DNA of 64,000 nt from HNR sp040400085 (GCA_040400085.1 JBBAQX010000005.1:1-64000), one strand, 5' to 3'. Positions 22,546 to 31,245 are shown, counted from the stretch's first letter. Program-made: numbers and translations. The notes: generated by a model from the sequence alone, not told the origin.

Positions 22546-23808
22546 TTACCCCATACTTCCCCAATCCATTAACGGCTCCCCGTAGGCGAACATAGGGACA
22601 ACAAAAGGGACGGCGTCCACAGCGATAGGTTCGTGAGGCCGATAGGAGTGGTGGGGCCTGCGCCCCAGAACAGCCACGGCGTATGGCTCCGTCACCGGGA
22701 GGCCCTCGATCTTACGCCACGCCACCCAGAAGTCGGCGAGGAACATCTTCATCATGTAACGCTTGGCTGCCCGGTCACGGTGCATGTCGGACGTCTCACA
22801 CCACATCAGCTGCCGCACAACACCGCCCTCCTTGACGGTGGCAGGGCACGGCTTGTGGCTGTGCCGCTGACGGTGCTTGTATTGCATGTAGATCTCGACG
22901 TAGGGCGAGAGTATCTCCGCTACGCACGGAACGTCCTTGCGAGCAGGCACATCGCCCTTCTTAGGCAGGTCGCGCCGGCAGCGCAGCGCCGGGTCGTGCG
23001 ATTCGTAGATCTCTTCGGTGGTCGGGAGCCAGCGGAGGCCTGCCTTGATAATACAGTCGGACATCACGCCCACCACTTTCGCCTTCTTGCGGACGTCATG
23101 GGACCGTAGATTGACGCGATCCATCTTATAGCCATCCTCGATGCGCAAGCGCATCCAACGGGGAGACATATGCTCGTTACGCTTGCTCATGCCCCGTCCA
23201 TCCTTGTGCACGTCGAGACCCAGGAAGGCCCAGAACGATGACACGTTTGGCGCGCGATACGGGTTGAGCTCCGCCATCAGGAAAGCGCACAAGGAAGGTC
23301 CGAGTCCGCGGATGTGAAATAGGAACTCGGAGTAGATCCGCTCTACCTTGAGGAGCTTACCGAGAGCCGCCAACTGCACCTTCTCACTGTGGACCATGTT
23401 CAGGAAGCCGTGCACGGCGACCAGCTCGGCGTAGGTGGTGATCAGCCCGTCGCTCTCGAACTTATCCATGCGTGGCAGTTCCTTGGCGCAACCCTCTGTC
23501 ATCTTCTTGTAAGACTCGGAGATCTCGTCCAAGAACTTGGCGGCGTCGGGTTTCTCCTCGGCTGCCTGCGATGGCTCCAGCCCCAAGTGGGAACGAAGCT
23601 GCGCATACACCCGGTTGCCCAAGGCGACGCGCTCATCCATGAGCTTGTAGTAGCTGCGGACGACGAGGCGCAGTCCGGGGTCAATGGGCGACTCAGGCAG
23701 GCTGTCGCGCCACGCACTGTATTCCTCGACCGTGATGTGCTCGCGGGCCTGAATGTTCTTGTAGGATTCAAATGTAGGTGCTGGCTGTGTGTTATTATAT
23801 GTGTTCAT
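22546..23808 (-). CDS. IS110-transposase-like protein (Tnp_20/HhH-type domain, no RuvC domain)
   Basis: 420 aa. Residues about 160-225 resemble the C-terminal helix-hairpin-helix/Transposase_20 region of IS110 transposases: HIRGLGPSLCAFLMAEL, then SFWAFLGLDVHKDGRGMSKR. The preceding 100 residues are the helical linker typical of the family. The tail FWVAWRKIEGLPVTEPY, then AVLGRRPHH is shared with transposase-like proteins seen in phage genomes. The N-terminal DEDD RuvC-like catalytic domain is absent, so it is unlikely to transpose alone. Non-coding flanks are only about 25-30 bases before the two arrays begin, leaving no room for a separate bridge RNA. A domesticated nucleic-acid-binding role linked to the arrays is my inference. 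Confidence 0.7.
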   Translation of the reverse strand: MNTYNNTQPAPTFESYKNIQAREHITVEEYSAWRDSLPESPIDPGLRLVVRSYYKLMDERVALGNRVYAQLRSHLGLEPSQAAEEKPDAAKFLDEISESYKKMTEGCAKELPRMDKFESDGLITTYAELVAVHGFLNMVHSEKVQLAALGKLLKVERIYSEFLFHIRGLGPSLCAFLMAELNPYRAPNVSSFWAFLGLDVHKDGRGMSKRNEHMSPRWMRLRIEDGYKMDRVNLRSHDVRKKAKVVGVMSDCIIKAGLRWLPTTEEIYESHDPALRCRRDLPKKGDVPARKDVPCVAEILSPYVEIYMQYKHRQRHSHKPCPATVKEGGVVRQLMWCETSDMHRDRAAKRYMMKMFLADFWVAWRKIEGLPVTEPYAVAVLGRRPHHSYRPHEPIAVDAVPFVVPMFAYGEPLMDWGSMG

Positions 23809-23838
23809 GATTATACTTTATTGATTGCTTTTTTGCTT

Positions 23839-24342
23839 AGGTTTTCTGGCGTTACGTGGCTCACTGTATCGTCCTGGTATTCTCTCCGCCGTAGGTGCGC
23901 TCGGTGGCGTTGGTTTACTTTGATGACGCGGCGCGCTGCGTGGCGTTGGTTTGCTAAACATCTATGGCTCACTATCCTATTATGGTTTTCTTCAAGTAGG
24001 TGGTTCGTTCATGTAGTTTGGTTTTCTATTCTGCAATGACACGTTGTCATCAGCTGGTTTTCTTGTGGTGGTTGACACACTGTTTTTCAGTGGTTTACTT
24101 AACATCAGTGGTGCGCTGGCGGGGCGTGGGATACTTTCGACAAATGGCGCGATTACAAGATGCGGGTTACTGTGGCTTGTCGGCTCACTGAATGGGACTG
24201 GTTTACTCTGCCTATGCGGTGCGCTAACAAACGATGGTTTTCTTTTGGGGGATGGCGCGTTAATAAGAGGTGGTTTACTTTGAGGTTTAGACGCGCTTTG
24301 GCAGTCTGGATTACTTGGCAGGTCTGGCGCGCTTCTTCATAA
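23839..24342. repeat. Array 2: 18-base-register nonamer array (28 positions)
   Basis: Same design as array 1: 28 conserved nonamers starting at 23839 + 18n, ending with TGGCGCGCT at 24325-24333, with no indel over 486 bases. Types A (TGGTTTACT, TGGTTTTCT) and B (TGGCGCGCT, TGGCTCACT, TGACACACT) alternate with few exceptions. The variable nonamers differ from each other and from array 1. Same orientation as array 1. Bases 24343-24373 may hold one or two decayed units before the next gene's stop. Confidence 0.95.
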
Positions 24343-24373
24343 TGTGCTTCTGCTATCCGATGGCGGAGTAGGT

Positions 24374-24868
24374 TCAGTTCAGCTCATCACAGAGTGCCTC
24401 GATCTCTTCATCGTCGAGCGGAGCATGCGTGCCGTAGTTTGACGCCACATCCCGCTGCGCCTCCGTGATATTACCGGCGAGCAGCTCGTCCTGATACAGC
24501 CTCAGCGCCGACAGCACCGTCCCCAGCGCGCGCGGAGACAGGTGAACGGCGTCCACGGACTCGTAGGAGATCTCCCAGTCGCCGAAGTTGGTGATGCCTT
24601 CGTAAATCTCCCACCGGTCGAGCATGCTGAAGAAGGCTCCGTAGTCCTCTGTCTCTGCAGCACCACGCAAGGCCTCCAAGCCGCCCTCCGGCACGTCGTA
24701 GCGCCCGCATTCTGCATCTTCTACGCCGGACTCCTCGATGCGGTCCTCCAAGAACTCGCGCAGTGTCATATCCGGGCGGAATAGTCCCACCCAGCGCTCG
24801 CCCTGCCTCGTGAAGAAGTGTGACTGATCACCTTCATCGAAGTGATTGTCCAATACTAAGACGTTCAT
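24374..24868 (-). CDS. Hypothetical acidic protein, 164 aa
   Basis: Starts MNVLVLDNHFDEGDQSHFF; acidic throughout, mixed alpha/beta (MTLREFLEDRIEESGVEDAE; LSPRALGTVLSALRLYQDEL). No family recognised. The ATG at 24866-24868 makes a 4-base overlap with the upstream gene. Its stop lies just beside array 2. Confidence 0.6.
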   Translation of the reverse strand: MNVLVLDNHFDEGDQSHFFTRQGERWVGLFRPDMTLREFLEDRIEESGVEDAECGRYDVPEGGLEALRGAAETEDYGAFFSMLDRWEIYEGITNFGDWEISYESVDAVHLSPRALGTVLSALRLYQDELLAGNITEAQRDVASNYGTHAPLDDEEIEALCDELN

Positions 24869-25449
24869 ATGGTGTGGATGTTGGATTGAGTCGAATTGAT
24901 TGCCTCCGCGTACAGGCCCCTGCGTTGGAAGATTTGATTCATTTTGTCGTAAGCCTTGTAGTCCTGGTAGTCCATGTTGAACAGGGGAGCCAGATCGCCG
25001 CCGTCGTGGCGCACCACGCACAGCACGTGCTCGTTCACCTGCCAGCCCTTGTCCCGCCACTCCTGCGGCGAGTAGAAGGCCTTACAGCCGCCGGTGGCGG
25101 CCGGACGGTCCCACAAGCTGCCAGCGAAGTCTCTGACCTCCAGCAGTGCGGTTTTCACGTTCTGAGGAATGTCCACCGGCAACGCCAGCTCCTCTTCCAG
25201 CGGCTTTATACCGCGCTGCTCGGCGAGCTCTCCCCACGTGGTGACGGACTCGAACTCGCAACAGTCGGTGTTGAAGAACATCATGGAGGAGCTCTCATCC
25301 TCCATTTCGTTCTCGAACTCCTCCCACGCATGAATGTTGTATTGCATGAACGCCAGCACCATCAGAGGGTAAGGCCCATCCAATAGCTCTCCGCTCAAAA
25401 TCCAACCCTCTTCCCGGCATGTTCTCTCGATATCGCTTGGTGTAATCAT
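24865..25449 (-). CDS. Hypothetical protein, 194 aa
   Basis: Mixed alpha/beta. The N-terminus MITPSDIERTCREEGWILSG and the patch NVKTALLEVRDFAGSLWDRP, then KAFYSPQEWRDKG do not match a family I know. 4-base overlaps on both sides place it in the same operon as its neighbours. Confidence 0.6.
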   Translation of the reverse strand: MITPSDIERTCREEGWILSGELLDGPYPLMVLAFMQYNIHAWEEFENEMEDESSSMMFFNTDCCEFESVTTWGELAEQRGIKPLEEELALPVDIPQNVKTALLEVRDFAGSLWDRPAATGGCKAFYSPQEWRDKGWQVNEHVLCVVRHDGGDLAPLFNMDYQDYKAYDKMNQIFQRRGLYAEAINSTQSNIHTI

Positions 25450-25760
25450 GGTTCAGTTGGTTGGTAGCCTTCCATCTCGCCGGCCTCGGCATCGAAGTTG
25501 TCGATGGCCGACTGCAGGACGTCGAACGGGTCATGGTCCTCGCTGTGTGCAAGGTGCAGCAAACCTGTAATAAGGTCGCTGTAGTCGCTTCCCTGCTTGA
25601 GCTTGGCGTAGTCCACTTCTCTCGAAGCGAGGGTGGCTCGCCGACCGTTGGTCATTTTCTCATCACATAACCCATCCGTGGTTTCCCAGCGATCCGGGGC
25701 GTGCGGCGGGTAGTTGACGTGCGGTAGGTTGTCGGATAATTGTTCCAGTGAGTTGTCCAT
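25446..25760 (-). CDS. Conserved phage protein, 104 aa
   Basis: The pattern GRRATLASREVDYAKL then DLITGLLHLAHSEDHDPFDV and LQSAIDNFDAEAGEM is that of a very common small phage/bacteriophage family (R-A-x-x-A-x ... L-L-T-D-L-L-H ... A-x-x-H/Y-x-A-E). Function unknown. Complete. Confidence 0.7.
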   Translation of the reverse strand: MDNSLEQLSDNLPHVNYPPHAPDRWETTDGLCDEKMTNGRRATLASREVDYAKLKQGSDYSDLITGLLHLAHSEDHDPFDVLQSAIDNFDAEAGEMEGYQPTEP

Positions 25761-25765
25761 GTGTG

Positions 25766-25848
25766 TCAGTGGTATCTTTTGTAGTCCAATTCTTTAATAA
25801 CATCGTCCCCGCGCCGGTGATGGTTCCTTTCGGATTGTCAGGTGTCAT
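25766..25848 (-). pseudogene. Very small gene with apparent one-base deletion
   Basis: The ATG at 25848 overlaps the upstream stop exactly as in neighbouring genes and reads MTPDNPKG. One base back, the frame continues NHHRRGDDVIKELDYKRYH to TGA at 25766-25768. The span is 83 bases, so one base is missing if it is a 27-residue protein. Low confidence because of its size. Confidence 0.35.
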
Positions 25849-26005
25849 TTAGTTTCAGTATGTCTTGGACCAACTCGATGTAGGCCCTCGACGGGTTCAT
25901 TTCGCCTTCCTTGGTGGATACCAGCGCGTTGCGGTCGTCCTCCAAAGCGGCATTCAACATTCCCAGTGTCTTGAGGATGACGTCTGTTCTTGATTGTATG
26001 CTCAT
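25838..26005 (-). CDS. Hypothetical helical protein, 55 aa
   Basis: Starts MSIQSRTDVILKTLGMLNAA and continues as an amphipathic helix with an acidic/basic mix, ending YIELVQDILKLNDT. Start and stop both overlap neighbouring genes (4 and 11 bases), the usual arrangement here. Not recognised. Confidence 0.6.
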   Translation of the reverse strand: MSIQSRTDVILKTLGMLNAALEDDRNALVSTKEGEMNPSRAYIELVQDILKLNDT

Positions 26006-26079
26006 GTGTATTCTAGGCGCCGTGAGAAGGCAAACGCCAGCCGGTCGGCCGGGTCCACAGTTTGTTTTGATTTTGACAT
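26002..26079 (-). CDS. Possible micro-protein, 25 aa
   Basis: Reads MSKSKQTVDPADRLAFAFSR and four more residues; the stop overlaps the next start by 4 bases (ATGA), and the leader (AAAAAGTATAATG) is A/T-rich. Short, so uncertain, but it is the first gene after the terminator at 26108-26134 and fits the operon. Confidence 0.4.
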   Translation of the reverse strand: MSKSKQTVDPADRLAFAFSRRLEYT

Positions 26080-26107
26080 TATACTTTTTGATTAAACTTT
26101 ATAGATG

Positions 26108-26134
26108 AAGGCCGCCGGGGATCCCGGCGGCCTT
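26108..26134 (-). terminator. Rho-independent-type hairpin
   Basis: 12-bp perfect stem AAGGCCGCCGGG/CCCGGCGGCCTT with a 3-base loop, just after the stop of the 26142-26858 gene. The T run is weak (CTTCATCTATAAAG). Confidence 0.65.
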
Positions 26135-26141
26135 TGAACAC

Positions 26142-26858
26142 TCAACAGAACTCCTGGTTCACCACCAATTCGAACAGCTCTCCGCGCCAAGCCTCGAGCA
26201 TGCCGCGGGTGTCAACTCCTTCCGGATCCTCGTTGAACGGCCTGCTTGTAAGGTTGAACTTGTCCATCAAGGTATCGTTGAGCTCCTCCAGCAGCGACAC
26301 CAGCGTGGTCGAGCCGCCGCGTACACTGGCTAGCGCTTGAGCCGCCTCTGCCAAGTTCATCAGGTCGGGCTCCAGCTCTTTCCACACGGAGTGGAAGGCT
26401 GCTGCGGCCTTGGCGTGTGACTTCGGCGGCGGGACCCACCAGTTCCTGCCGTGCTCCTTATAGAACGCATCACTCACCTTGTAATACAGGTCGTAGCCTG
26501 CGCGGGTGTCGTCGGTGTTACCGTCCGAGCTCCAGCGATCGATCAGGAAAACCTGCTGCGAGGCGATGAGCACCGCAACAACCACCGCGTCGTAAGGCAG
26601 CTGCGCCGTCTTGCAAAACGCCCGCACGTTACCGTCGCGGTCCGCACCATAGAAAGCCCTGCGTAGCGAACAGTTTTCTCTGTAAATTACCAGGTTTTCG
26701 CACCCGGGGACGCCGGTGATGTCGATGAAAGCCTCAGTGGCGGTGCACGTCGTATCGTGCACCTCTTGCGCCGCCAACTTGGCGAACGCCACCAATGAAT
26801 CCCATTCGTCGTGCGTCAATGCTCCGTCGCTATATGTATAATAATTTGTAAAACCCAT
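26142..26858 (-). CDS. Conserved phage protein, 238 aa (MGFTNYY family)
   Basis: Starts MGFTNYYTYSDGALTHDEWD, contains FKTAQLPYD-type patch (AFCKTAQLPYDAVVVAVLIA) and a WSSDG segment. These are hallmarks of a family common in phages and some bacteria with no known role. Full length. First gene upstream of the terminator at 26108-26134. Confidence 0.7.
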   Translation of the reverse strand: MGFTNYYTYSDGALTHDEWDSLVAFAKLAAQEVHDTTCTATEAFIDITGVPGCENLVIYRENCSLRRAFYGADRDGNVRAFCKTAQLPYDAVVVAVLIASQQVFLIDRWSSDGNTDDTRAGYDLYYKVSDAFYKEHGRNWWVPPPKSHAKAAAAFHSVWKELEPDLMNLAEAAQALASVRGGSTTLVSLLEELNDTLMDKFNLTSRPFNEDPEGVDTRGMLEAWRGELFELVVNQEFC

Positions 26859-26862
26859 TAGA

Positions 26863-27642
26863 TTATGCAGGTAAGAATTCTTCAGCCAGCTCCCACAGGC
26901 GTTGGTTTGTGTCCAGCGACTTGCGCACCGAGCCCACGGGGCGCGTGCGTAAGAAGCGTCCCTTCTCGCTGCGGTAAGTCATACCTCCGCTCAGGACATT
27001 CTCCTGCACGCGGTTGAACACATTCCACAGGTGGTTGGCCGAATCCTCTGTGCGACGGCACACGGTCAGATCAACTTCGCCCTTGGAGGGTTTGATGATC
27101 AGGGCGCGTCGATTGAACTCATTCATCTCCTCCGCAGTCAGCCAGCGTTGACTCCAGTCGCCCACCACCTCTTGGAGGCGCGGGACGTATTCCATGGCCT
27201 TGGCTGCTGCGGTGATTACTGCCTCGCGCTGGTCGCCCACGTGGGGGATCGAGAAGCGCAGGCCAGCAGACGTTCCTACGACCAACCCGTTGGAACAGGC
27301 CCCGCGGTAGATGCCGAGATCCAGGATGGCCCTGGAGGACTTGTCGTGGCTGTTGGTGAGGACTATCTCGGGGTAGAGGTCGCCGACGATCACAGTCGTG
27401 CTGGGGGCGCGCATGCGGATGGTGTGCATGCCGTATTCCCGGCTGCTGCCGCGCATACCTCCGCGCGATTCCGCCACGCTGTAGCCCTCTTCCACAAAGT
27501 AGTTGAGTAGGCGCTGCGTGTCGATGTAGCCGTAGCGGGCCGAGCACTTCTCGTGGGGGCGTGTGGCGAATGCTGCGGGGGTGCGTGATGACAGCTCCTC
27601 CAAGGAGATGCCTTTAGTCTGTGTGTTTGCGTAGAAGCTCAT
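26863..27642 (-). CDS. DUF932 phage/plasmid-like protein
   Basis: DUF932 core visible: YPEIVLTNSHDKSSRAIL, then YRGACSNGLVVG and RFSIPHVG, with an N-terminal ARYGYIDTQRLLNYF segment. The family is frequent in phages and plasmids and is usually found near replication or accessory genes; activity unknown. 259 aa is within the normal range. 4-base overlap with the 27639-28175 gene. Confidence 0.85.
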   Translation of the reverse strand: MSFYANTQTKGISLEELSSRTPAAFATRPHEKCSARYGYIDTQRLLNYFVEEGYSVAESRGGMRGSSREYGMHTIRMRAPSTTVIVGDLYPEIVLTNSHDKSSRAILDLGIYRGACSNGLVVGTSAGLRFSIPHVGDQREAVITAAAKAMEYVPRLQEVVGDWSQRWLTAEEMNEFNRRALIIKPSKGEVDLTVCRRTEDSANHLWNVFNRVQENVLSGGMTYRSEKGRFLRTRPVGSVRKSLDTNQRLWELAEEFLPA

Positions 27643-28175
27643 GCTGTTTTTTTGGATGCGTATTTCTCTTTCATCATCTTATCGAACGCCTTGCGTTCGG
27701 CGACCGTCTCGTAATTGCCGTTGTAGCTCACATGGCCGACCAGTTTGCGCTTGCCGTTCATGCTCTGCGGGAGGAGCCACACTTTACCGTGGTTCTTGCC
27801 GCAGTTGCCGCCGCCCATATCGTAGTTGCGCTGGTAGTCCAATGCGACCGCTCCAGCTTCCACAACGCTACACACGCGCACCGTCTTCTTGGGTGCAATG
27901 TCCGCGTATTGCTGGCGGTCGGGGTTACCACAGCCGTGCAGCGTCACCTCGTGGGTGAACGGCCGCAGCGGACCGAGAACCGTTCCTTTGACACCGACTA
28001 AAGTCAGCACCTCGCCGGGCATGTAGTCGGTCATCAGCCATTCCATGTCACTGATGTCGCCCGCCGACTCCGAGACGGTCAGCAGTCGCAGCGTGGAGAA
28101 CTTGGCATGACCTATATCACAGTTACCTTTATTGAAGATGAATCGCTCGCTGTCGTAGTATAGTTCAACTTTCAT
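27639..28175 (-). CDS. Hypothetical protein, 178 aa
   Basis: Starts MKVELYYDSERFIFNKGNCD. Beta-rich with several Cys/His (HEVTLHGCGNPDRQQYADIA). The C-terminus is a basic helix (KAFDKMMKEKYASKKTA). No family recognised. The chosen ATG gives an 11-base overlap with the upstream gene. Confidence 0.6.
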   Translation of the reverse strand: MKVELYYDSERFIFNKGNCDIGHAKFSTLRLLTVSESAGDISDMEWLMTDYMPGEVLTLVGVKGTVLGPLRPFTHEVTLHGCGNPDRQQYADIAPKKTVRVCSVVEAGAVALDYQRNYDMGGGNCGKNHGKVWLLPQSMNGKRKLVGHVSYNGNYETVAERKAFDKMMKEKYASKKTA

Positions 28176-28677
28176 TCGTTCTTGGGTATATGGTGTCTTC
28201 ATCTGGTTCGTCGTTGAACCCGTGCTCGGCGAGAATCTCGGGCGGAACAACCACCTCGCCGGACTCATTGAGCGCGAACAGCAGCCGCTCCAGTAGCGGC
28301 ACGACGCCGTCACGCAACCACGCCGCCTGCTCCTCGTCCGTGTAGGGCTCCCACTCGGCGCCTTCGGTGTCTGAGCTGCACTCGTCACCGGTGCCGTCTT
28401 CGGAGGCATCCAGCCAGCGCCCAGAGCGGGCCGAGCCAGCCCACGTAGTGATCAGCATCTGCCGCTGTTGCTCGCGGATCGCCTCGGCCGCTCCCAACAC
28501 CTGCTTCAGTAACTCGTTACCATCGCGCAAGCTGGTGATGGTCAGCGCCGCCACCAGCGGCCACTCCAACTTCGAGTTTGCCCACCAGTCCTTGTAGTCA
28601 GGCGGCATTACTGCCGACAGCTCCGCACGGTAAGCGTCCCGCTCTGCCTTGATTTGTTCGTATGTTTCTTCACTCAT
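28165..28677 (-). CDS. Hypothetical protein, 170 aa
   Basis: Starts MSEETYEQIKAERDAYRAEL (coiled coil), then a helical segment NELLKQVLGAAEAIREQQRQ and an acidic C-terminus. Likely elongated. The later ATG at 28675-28677 was chosen because it overlaps the upstream stop by 8 bases. No family recognised. Confidence 0.6.
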   Translation of the reverse strand: MSEETYEQIKAERDAYRAELSAVMPPDYKDWWANSKLEWPLVAALTITSLRDGNELLKQVLGAAEAIREQQRQMLITTWAGSARSGRWLDASEDGTGDECSSDTEGAEWEPYTDEEQAAWLRDGVVPLLERLLFALNESGEVVVPPEILAEHGFNDEPDEDTIYPRTNES

Positions 28678-29179
28678 AGATGATTTTCCCATATTGTGTT
28701 TCGACCACGTTGTCCTTAACAACTATGCGCCCGATGTCGTCGCGATCCTCTCCATCCCACTCCACCTCACCGTTGAGGACGTAGCCCCAAGGCTTCAGGA
28801 AGTGCTCGACGATGTATTCCAGCCACTCGACGAAGTTATAAAACTTCTCTCCCTGATCCCAGACGATGGCATCGTCGCCTCCGTCATCGGGCATCCACTG
28901 ACACCAGAGACCAGGCTGCCCTTTGGGTGGGCTGTTGTAATCCAGAATGGAGTCGTCCTTGTCCTGGCCCGCGCACCCTAGTGCGCCCACGAAGTAGCCG
29001 CCTTCGTCGCCAATAGGTAGTCCGACAGCCAGCCTCGCCGGGTCATCCAGCAGCTCTGCTTTGGCTGCATCACGCCGCATGCGGCGCGTGTTGTTGAACA
29101 GCTCCAAGTAGGTGCGGTGCTCGTCAGTGAGCGGCTTGTCCAGCTCGAAGCTGCCATTAAAGTCCGTAGAATATCCCAT
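28670..29179 (-). CDS. Conserved phage protein, 169 aa (MGYSTDF family)
   Basis: Very well conserved family: MGYSTDFNGSFELDKPLT, RRMRRD, GLPIGDEGGYFVG, DYNSPPKGQPGLWCQW, then EKFYNFVEWLEYIVEHFLKP and WGYVLNGEVEWDGED. Widespread in phages and bacteria, no known function. Full length, high similarity by eye, so it is probably under strong selection. Confidence 0.85.
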   Translation of the reverse strand: MGYSTDFNGSFELDKPLTDEHRTYLELFNNTRRMRRDAAKAELLDDPARLAVGLPIGDEGGYFVGALGCAGQDKDDSILDYNSPPKGQPGLWCQWMPDDGGDDAIVWDQGEKFYNFVEWLEYIVEHFLKPWGYVLNGEVEWDGEDRDDIGRIVVKDNVVETQYGKIIYE

Positions 29180-29223
29180 GTTAGTAAATGTATAATTAGT
29201 TGTAATGTATTCCTAGTTCGGCG

Positions 29224-29886
29224 CTACTCAACGTGCGCCCACTTCTTGCGTCGCCTGATGTCTGAGATTGTCGAACCGCTCACTCCGTAATGGGCGGCGA
29301 TCTGACGCATTGACCGCTCATCCTTGCGGATCGCCACTACATCAATCTCGGACAGTTTAGCGCCTGGTCGCGAGCCGCCGCGCCGCCTTCCGCCGTTTAT
29401 CACATCGCTACCTACATGCGCCCACGTTAAGCCCCGCTTGATCCTACTGACCTGCGGCTGAGAAATGCCGAAATCTTTCGCAATGGTGGCGTGCACTCTG
29501 GGGTCTACTCTGATGTTTACCACATCAGCCTCCGACAGCTTGGCCAGATTGACGGCAGCCCCCCGTCGAAGTGTTCCGTTCAGGACTTTATCTGCGTGGT
29601 TCTCGCTTGTTGTCGCGAACCGCAAATGATGCGGGTCGACACACGCAGGGTTGCGACACTCCACGGCGTGTGCCACCTCAAGCCCTGGGGCCGGCGACTC
29701 TCCACTGTAAAGAATCAACGACACCCTGTGCGCCCGACACTTCCGCCCGCCGAACCAGACATTTCCATAACCACCCCTAGTCTTGCCGTAAGGCCACACG
29801 ATACACTCGTTACCGGGGTTGATGATGGCGGCGCGCAGGAACTGTAGCGGTTCCGATCTCTTAGTTTTTGTTTTTCATCATTCGTA
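29224..29886 (-). CDS. HNH homing endonuclease (HNH_3 type) with disturbed start
   Basis: The frame to 29799 has the HNH_3 pattern: GGYGNVWFGGRKCRAHRVSL, then AVECRNPACVDPHHLRFATT, followed by two helix-turn-helix repeats (IAKDFGISQPQVSRI; IAAHYGVSGSTISDI). The same frame continues upstream of the first ATG (LQFLRAAIINPGNECIVWPY), but the only nearby ATG (about 29881-29886) is one base out of frame across two A5 runs. Removing one A restores MKTKTKRSEP and the rest. So the gene probably starts near 29883 with a homopolymer indel; a GTG or CTG start inside is the alternative. Confidence 0.75.
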
Positions 29887-30896
29887 AGGGACACCCAACG
29901 TGTCCAAGACCTCACGATACCCCCGCTCATCAAGGGCGCAAGCATGCATTTTGGGATTACTAATTTTTAGCTCCTGCATCGCATTCGGTATCCCTGCAGC
30001 CTCCTGCATTTTATTTCCAAAAAGGCACGTGACGCAGCCGGACCCTCCCGACGCTGTGTCGGGGCGGATGACCGTCAGCTCATTATCCTTCAGATATCTC
30101 TCCACGTCCGCCAGCGTCCAAAACGCCAACGGGTTGCAAATCCACAAATTGTGGTGCGTCACTGCTTGATACAACGCCCCTTTCTGGAGCCATGCCAGGC
30201 GTCTGGCACGGCTCTCGGAGCACCGCACCCCTGTGAAGTGGCCGGCTATGTCGTGTAGCCGGTCCCATTTCCACATGGGCTTCTTCTTAAGTGCTTCGCA
30301 GCACTTGTCTGTAATTTTCAATCCCTTGCTCTTGGCCAAGCGAAACTGGTCGTGCAGATTCGCTGGGACGTGCTTGGATATGTTCTCGCTCTTGCTCTTG
30401 GCGAACTTCCGATACTTGTAGGCGATCTCCTTGCTCCACAAGGGGACGCCGATGTCCTTCCACAGCGTGTTGGGACGGACGTCCGGGAATACCGTATGGC
30501 ATTCGACTCCCAGCTCACGCAGACGCCTGAACCAGGAGTTGACCATCTGCATGCTCTCCTGGTGTTCGACATGACGTGCGGGACATGGGTCAAGCCCTGC
30601 CCATAAATCATCATATGTCTCAACACCGTGCTGTCGCGACCTCCCGAATAGGAAACAGCGAAGTTGATTCCCTTCTCCAGCGCCGCCTTGATCACCTTCT
30701 CGGTGTGCACAATCTTCTGCTCGTAGTCCATGCGGATACCCGCCTGCAGCGTCTGCGCCCGGTCAATGATGTGAGCCTTCTGCTCCGGTGTCTTCGACTG
30801 GCTATTCCACCACGTCATCGGTGGTAGTGTGATGAGAGCGCAGTCGTGCGCCTCGCGGTGCCGCAGCGCCGCCTCTACTTCTTCGGAAAAATCCAT
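29878..30896 (-). pseudogene. PAPS-reductase-like (CysH/DndC-type) protein split by a frameshift
   Basis: The 5' part (from ATG at 30896) reads FAVSYSGGRDSTVLRHMMIY, the PP-loop SGGxDS motif, and then HVPHVMSNT before losing frame near 30565. The 3' frame resumes EHQESMQMVNSWFRRLRELG, GVPLWSKEIAYKYRKF, and a C-rich end (CVTCLFGNK). Together they form one PAPS-reductase-family protein of about 340 aa like those encoded by many phages. The junction region is TCGAACACCAG; a 7-base duplication CGAACAC there would restore MSNTEHQES exactly, so loss of one 7-base tandem copy is a simple explanation. As it stands it is broken. Confidence 0.8.
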
Positions 30897-30975
30897 GGTT
30901 GTGGTAATTGTGACCGACCCAGAGGTCAGCCAACAATTACGTCACTTCCCGTGGACCTGGCCGGTCAGGCTTTGG

Positions 30976-31245
30976 TTATGATTTCATATCTTCGACTCGG
31001 AGTGTGTTTCGTCCGGCAATGTCCCGCATCAGGCGCCTGGCCCCAGCTTTATAGACTGCGTCTGAAGTTTTCCACTCCTCGATCCACTGATCCACGCGCC
31101 GCCCCACTTCATCGCGACGCCGCTGTTCGGCCTTGCGGCCAGCACAGTCCTGCCCAGAGCCGCACGCCGGGCACTGCGCAGCTGAGGCGGACATGTCGCG
31201 CTGACAAGCGTCGCAGCACTTCACCTCATCTGTAGAATTTGGCAT
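30976..31245 (-). CDS. Zinc-ribbon protein, 89 aa
   Basis: Starts MPNSTDEVKCCDACQRDMSA with a four-Cys ribbon (CDAC ... CPACGSGQ), followed by a basic/acidic helix (GRRVDQWIEEWKTSDAVYKA). The ATG chosen is the first after the neighbour's stop region. Function unknown. Bases 30897-30975 hold no gene. Confidence 0.6.
   Translation of the reverse strand: MPNSTDEVKCCDACQRDMSASAAQCPACGSGQDCAGRKAEQRRRDEVGRRVDQWIEEWKTSDAVYKAGARRLMRDIAGRNTLRVEDMKS

Noticed and set aside
21865..24342. Arrays as CRISPR
   Set aside because: Unit length 18 with 9-base conserved words of two alternating types, and no cas genes; spacers are far too short.
21865..24342. Arrays as simple iterons of a replication origin
   Set aside because: Iteron words normally do not alternate between two consensus words with 9-base variable inserts over 65 units, and no initiator gene is adjacent. 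Not excluded outright.
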